Positions 7,101 to 7,647 of a stretch of DNA of 7,647 nt are shown here, piece by piece. Below the pieces are notes generated by a model. The model searched no databases. It saw nothing but the letters and a program-made list of their open reading frames with translations, and was not told where the DNA came from. This stretch comes from an uncultured Ruminococcus sp. (lineage in GTDB: Bacteria > Bacillota > Clostridia > Oscillospirales > Acutalibacteraceae): positions 1 through 7,647 of the forward strand of contig CACYDK010000201.1 in NCBI GenBank assembly GCA_902773155.1. Direction: 5' to 3'. The position numbers were made by a program, and so were the translations under genes. The stretch's first letter is position 1. Each line of letters begins with the position of its first letter.

Positions 7101-7647
7101 CGTATCGGCGATATCGTGAACCGCGAGAACAAAGCCTATAAGGATAATTCGACCGTGAGACTGGTGTGTATAGTTACAAATCTTAAGACTCAGATTACTA
7201 AAAACAACAAAATGATGGCATTTGTCAACATTGACGACCGCTACGGCTCGGCAGAGGCAATAGTTTTTCCGAACGTTTTCGCGAAATGCGGCGGGCTTCT
7301 TTCCGAGGGGAACGTTGTCGAGATTTTCGGTAACGTAAGCCTCAATGAGGACGAGGAGCCTAAGATAATCTGCAACGATATCAGACCGGTAAACAAAAAT
7401 AATATTCCAAATTCGAATAATACTCCGGAGTCCCCAAATAAACCAAAAGCTCCTCCGACGCTTTATCTCCGCCTTGATAATCTTAAAACCGATAAATATA
7501 ACAGAGCGTTCAGGGTTCTCGATATTTTTGAGGGTAATACAAAGGTTGTGCTTTCTCTCACCGAAACCGGAAAGCATCTAGTTGTTCCGCGAAATATGTG
7601 GGTCAGTCTCAACGATGTAATGATAGGGGAGCTTAAGAGGATCCTCG
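4188..7647 (+). CDS. dnaE: DNA polymerase III alpha subunit (DnaE type), 3' end cut off
   Basis: 1153 codons are visible with no stop; related DnaE proteins are about 1100-1170 residues, so little is missing. It extends DNA as the catalytic polymerase of the replisome or, in species that also have PolC, as a helper or repair polymerase. The PHP domain (1 to about 270) opens HLHVHSEYSLLDG and carries a full candidate metal set: H7, H9, D16, H41, E66, H87, C137, D205, H207. The palm has VGPGRGSGAGS (354-364), PDFDIDF (396-402, catalytic D399 and D401) and MDFLGLRNLT with the third acid D549. FNKSHATAYA is the conserved segment of the later polymerase core. QMSFF (912-916) fits the internal beta-clamp binding motif. 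An OB-fold covers about 990-1068, then an Asn/Pro-rich linker (about 1069-1091) and a C-terminal domain. GGAG at 4177-4180, seven bases before the ATG, is a strong ribosome site. The layout is DnaE, not PolC: no inserted DEDD exonuclease and no N-terminal OB. Confidence 0.97.
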   Translation, partial: MAFTHLHVHSEYSLLDGACRIKEIAQSAVDLGQTALAITDHGVMYGAVDFYRACKSAGIKPIIGCEVYVAPRSRFDKTYELDRDYYHMILLCENNTGYQNLIKLVSLGFTEGFYKKPRIDDELLKKHSEGLICLSACLAGEIPQKLLIGDYKGAKDRALFYQKLFGIKNFFIELQDHGIEEERRIAPSLIRISEEINAPLVVTNDAHYIRREDSRTHSILLCIQTNKTINDDDRMEFKTDEFYLKSEAEMRELFPDHPEAFDNTQRIAERCNVEFEFGVRKLPHFELPEGVDHYKYFRDECYKGLYRRYGEKPSSELTERLEYELSTIHSMGFVDYYLIVNDFVQYAKSRGIPVGPGRGSGAGSLCAYCIGITDVDPIKYDLLFERFLNPERVSMPDFDIDFCKDRRGEVIDYVIRKYGADRVSQIIAFGTMAARGSIRDVGRVLSIPYNVVDRIAKLVPFDINMTIEKAMKISPELKNLYDTDPDTRNIIDIAVKLEGMPRHATMHAAGVVITEKPVSDYVPLASNDGNTVTQYTMTTLEELGLLKMDFLGLRNLTVIDDTVKMIRQVEPGFTLDDLGEDDREVYKMMSSGNSEGVFQFESQGMRNVLTQLRPDCFEDLIAVISLYRPGPMDSIPRYIDCRHNSSHIRYKHPLLEDILKVTYGCIVYQEQVMQIFRKLAGYSLGRADIVRRAMSKKKHDVMERERKIFIDGLTDENGKVMVEGCARRGIDRATAASIFDEMESFASYAFNKSHATAYAKVSYITAYLKCHYPKQYMAALMSSVLDNQNKLSAYIDECHNMGIGILPPDVNSSMYGFTVSGRNIRYGLLAIKNLGKSFIDSIIRGRVNSPYTGFYDFCKRLYGRNMNSRALESLIKCGSLDGLGLNRRQMLNMSKSVLSDLEFESKNNLSGQMSFFDMGEANAAANEPNIPDLPEFSKNELLFMENEVAGMYLSGHPIDEYEDYSKAVKADRIGDIVNRENKAYKDNSTVRLVCIVTNLKTQITKNNKMMAFVNIDDRYGSAEAIVFPNVFAKCGGLLSEGNVVEIFGNVSLNEDEEPKIICNDIRPVNKNNIPNSNNTPESPNKPKAPPTLYLRLDNLKTDKYNRAFRVLDIFEGNTKVVLSLTETGKHLVVPRNMWVSLNDVMIGELKRIL

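Noticed and set aside
7392..7460. Asn/Pro-rich stretch in DnaE (about residues 1069-1091) as an insertion or a frameshift
   Set aside because: The frame is continuous and the flanking OB-fold and C-terminal domain are intact; a low-complexity linker at a domain border is ordinary.
7080..7577. 165-codon open frame on the minus strand near the right edge
   Set aside because: It is antisense to the OB-fold and linker of dnaE, which reads through with family-like sequence; there is no convincing ribosome site or motif.

Overview
The window looks like a chromosomal segment from a Gram-positive Clostridia-type bacterium, probably Ruminococcaceae/Oscillospiraceae. This is inferred from moderate GC, AT-rich sigma-A-like promoters, strong GGAGG-type ribosome sites, a LicD-family protein, and the unusual order nusB, TsaD-like gene, xseA, dnaE. 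The exact taxon cannot be fixed from the sequence alone.

Layout: (1) Positions 1-1456, minus strand: the first 485 codons of a LicD-family phosphotransferase/nucleotidyltransferase-like gene. Its 3' end lies outside the window, and the visible C-terminal part looks TPR-like. (2) Positions 1457-1639: an AT-rich divergent control region with two face-away extended -10 promoters and an inverted repeat between them. (3) Positions 1640-7647, plus strand: four tightly packed genes, nusB, a TsaD/Kae1-like paralog of unknown function, xseA, and dnaE, which runs off the right edge nearly complete. Junctions are a 1-nt overlap, a 29-nt overlap and a 1-nt gap, so they very likely form one transcript with translational coupling.

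How the genes fit together: NusB is a transcription antitermination and rRNA-processing factor, XseA is the catalytic large subunit of exonuclease VII, and DnaE is a replicative or repair DNA polymerase alpha subunit. The operon is therefore an information-processing cluster. The TsaD-like protein keeps the HxxxH and Asp metal ligands of the tRNA t6A enzyme family but has rebuilt the substrate loop; its job is the main unknown here. The usual xseA partner, xseB, is not next to xseA. The LicD gene is transcribed away from the cluster and is probably functionally separate (cell-surface polymer decoration).

I see no tRNA or rRNA genes, CRISPR arrays, insertion sequences, phage genes or terminators. 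I do not see a clearly new multi-gene system; the best leads are the TsaD-like paralog, the missing xseB, and the complete exonuclease-type metal site in the PHP domain of DnaE.
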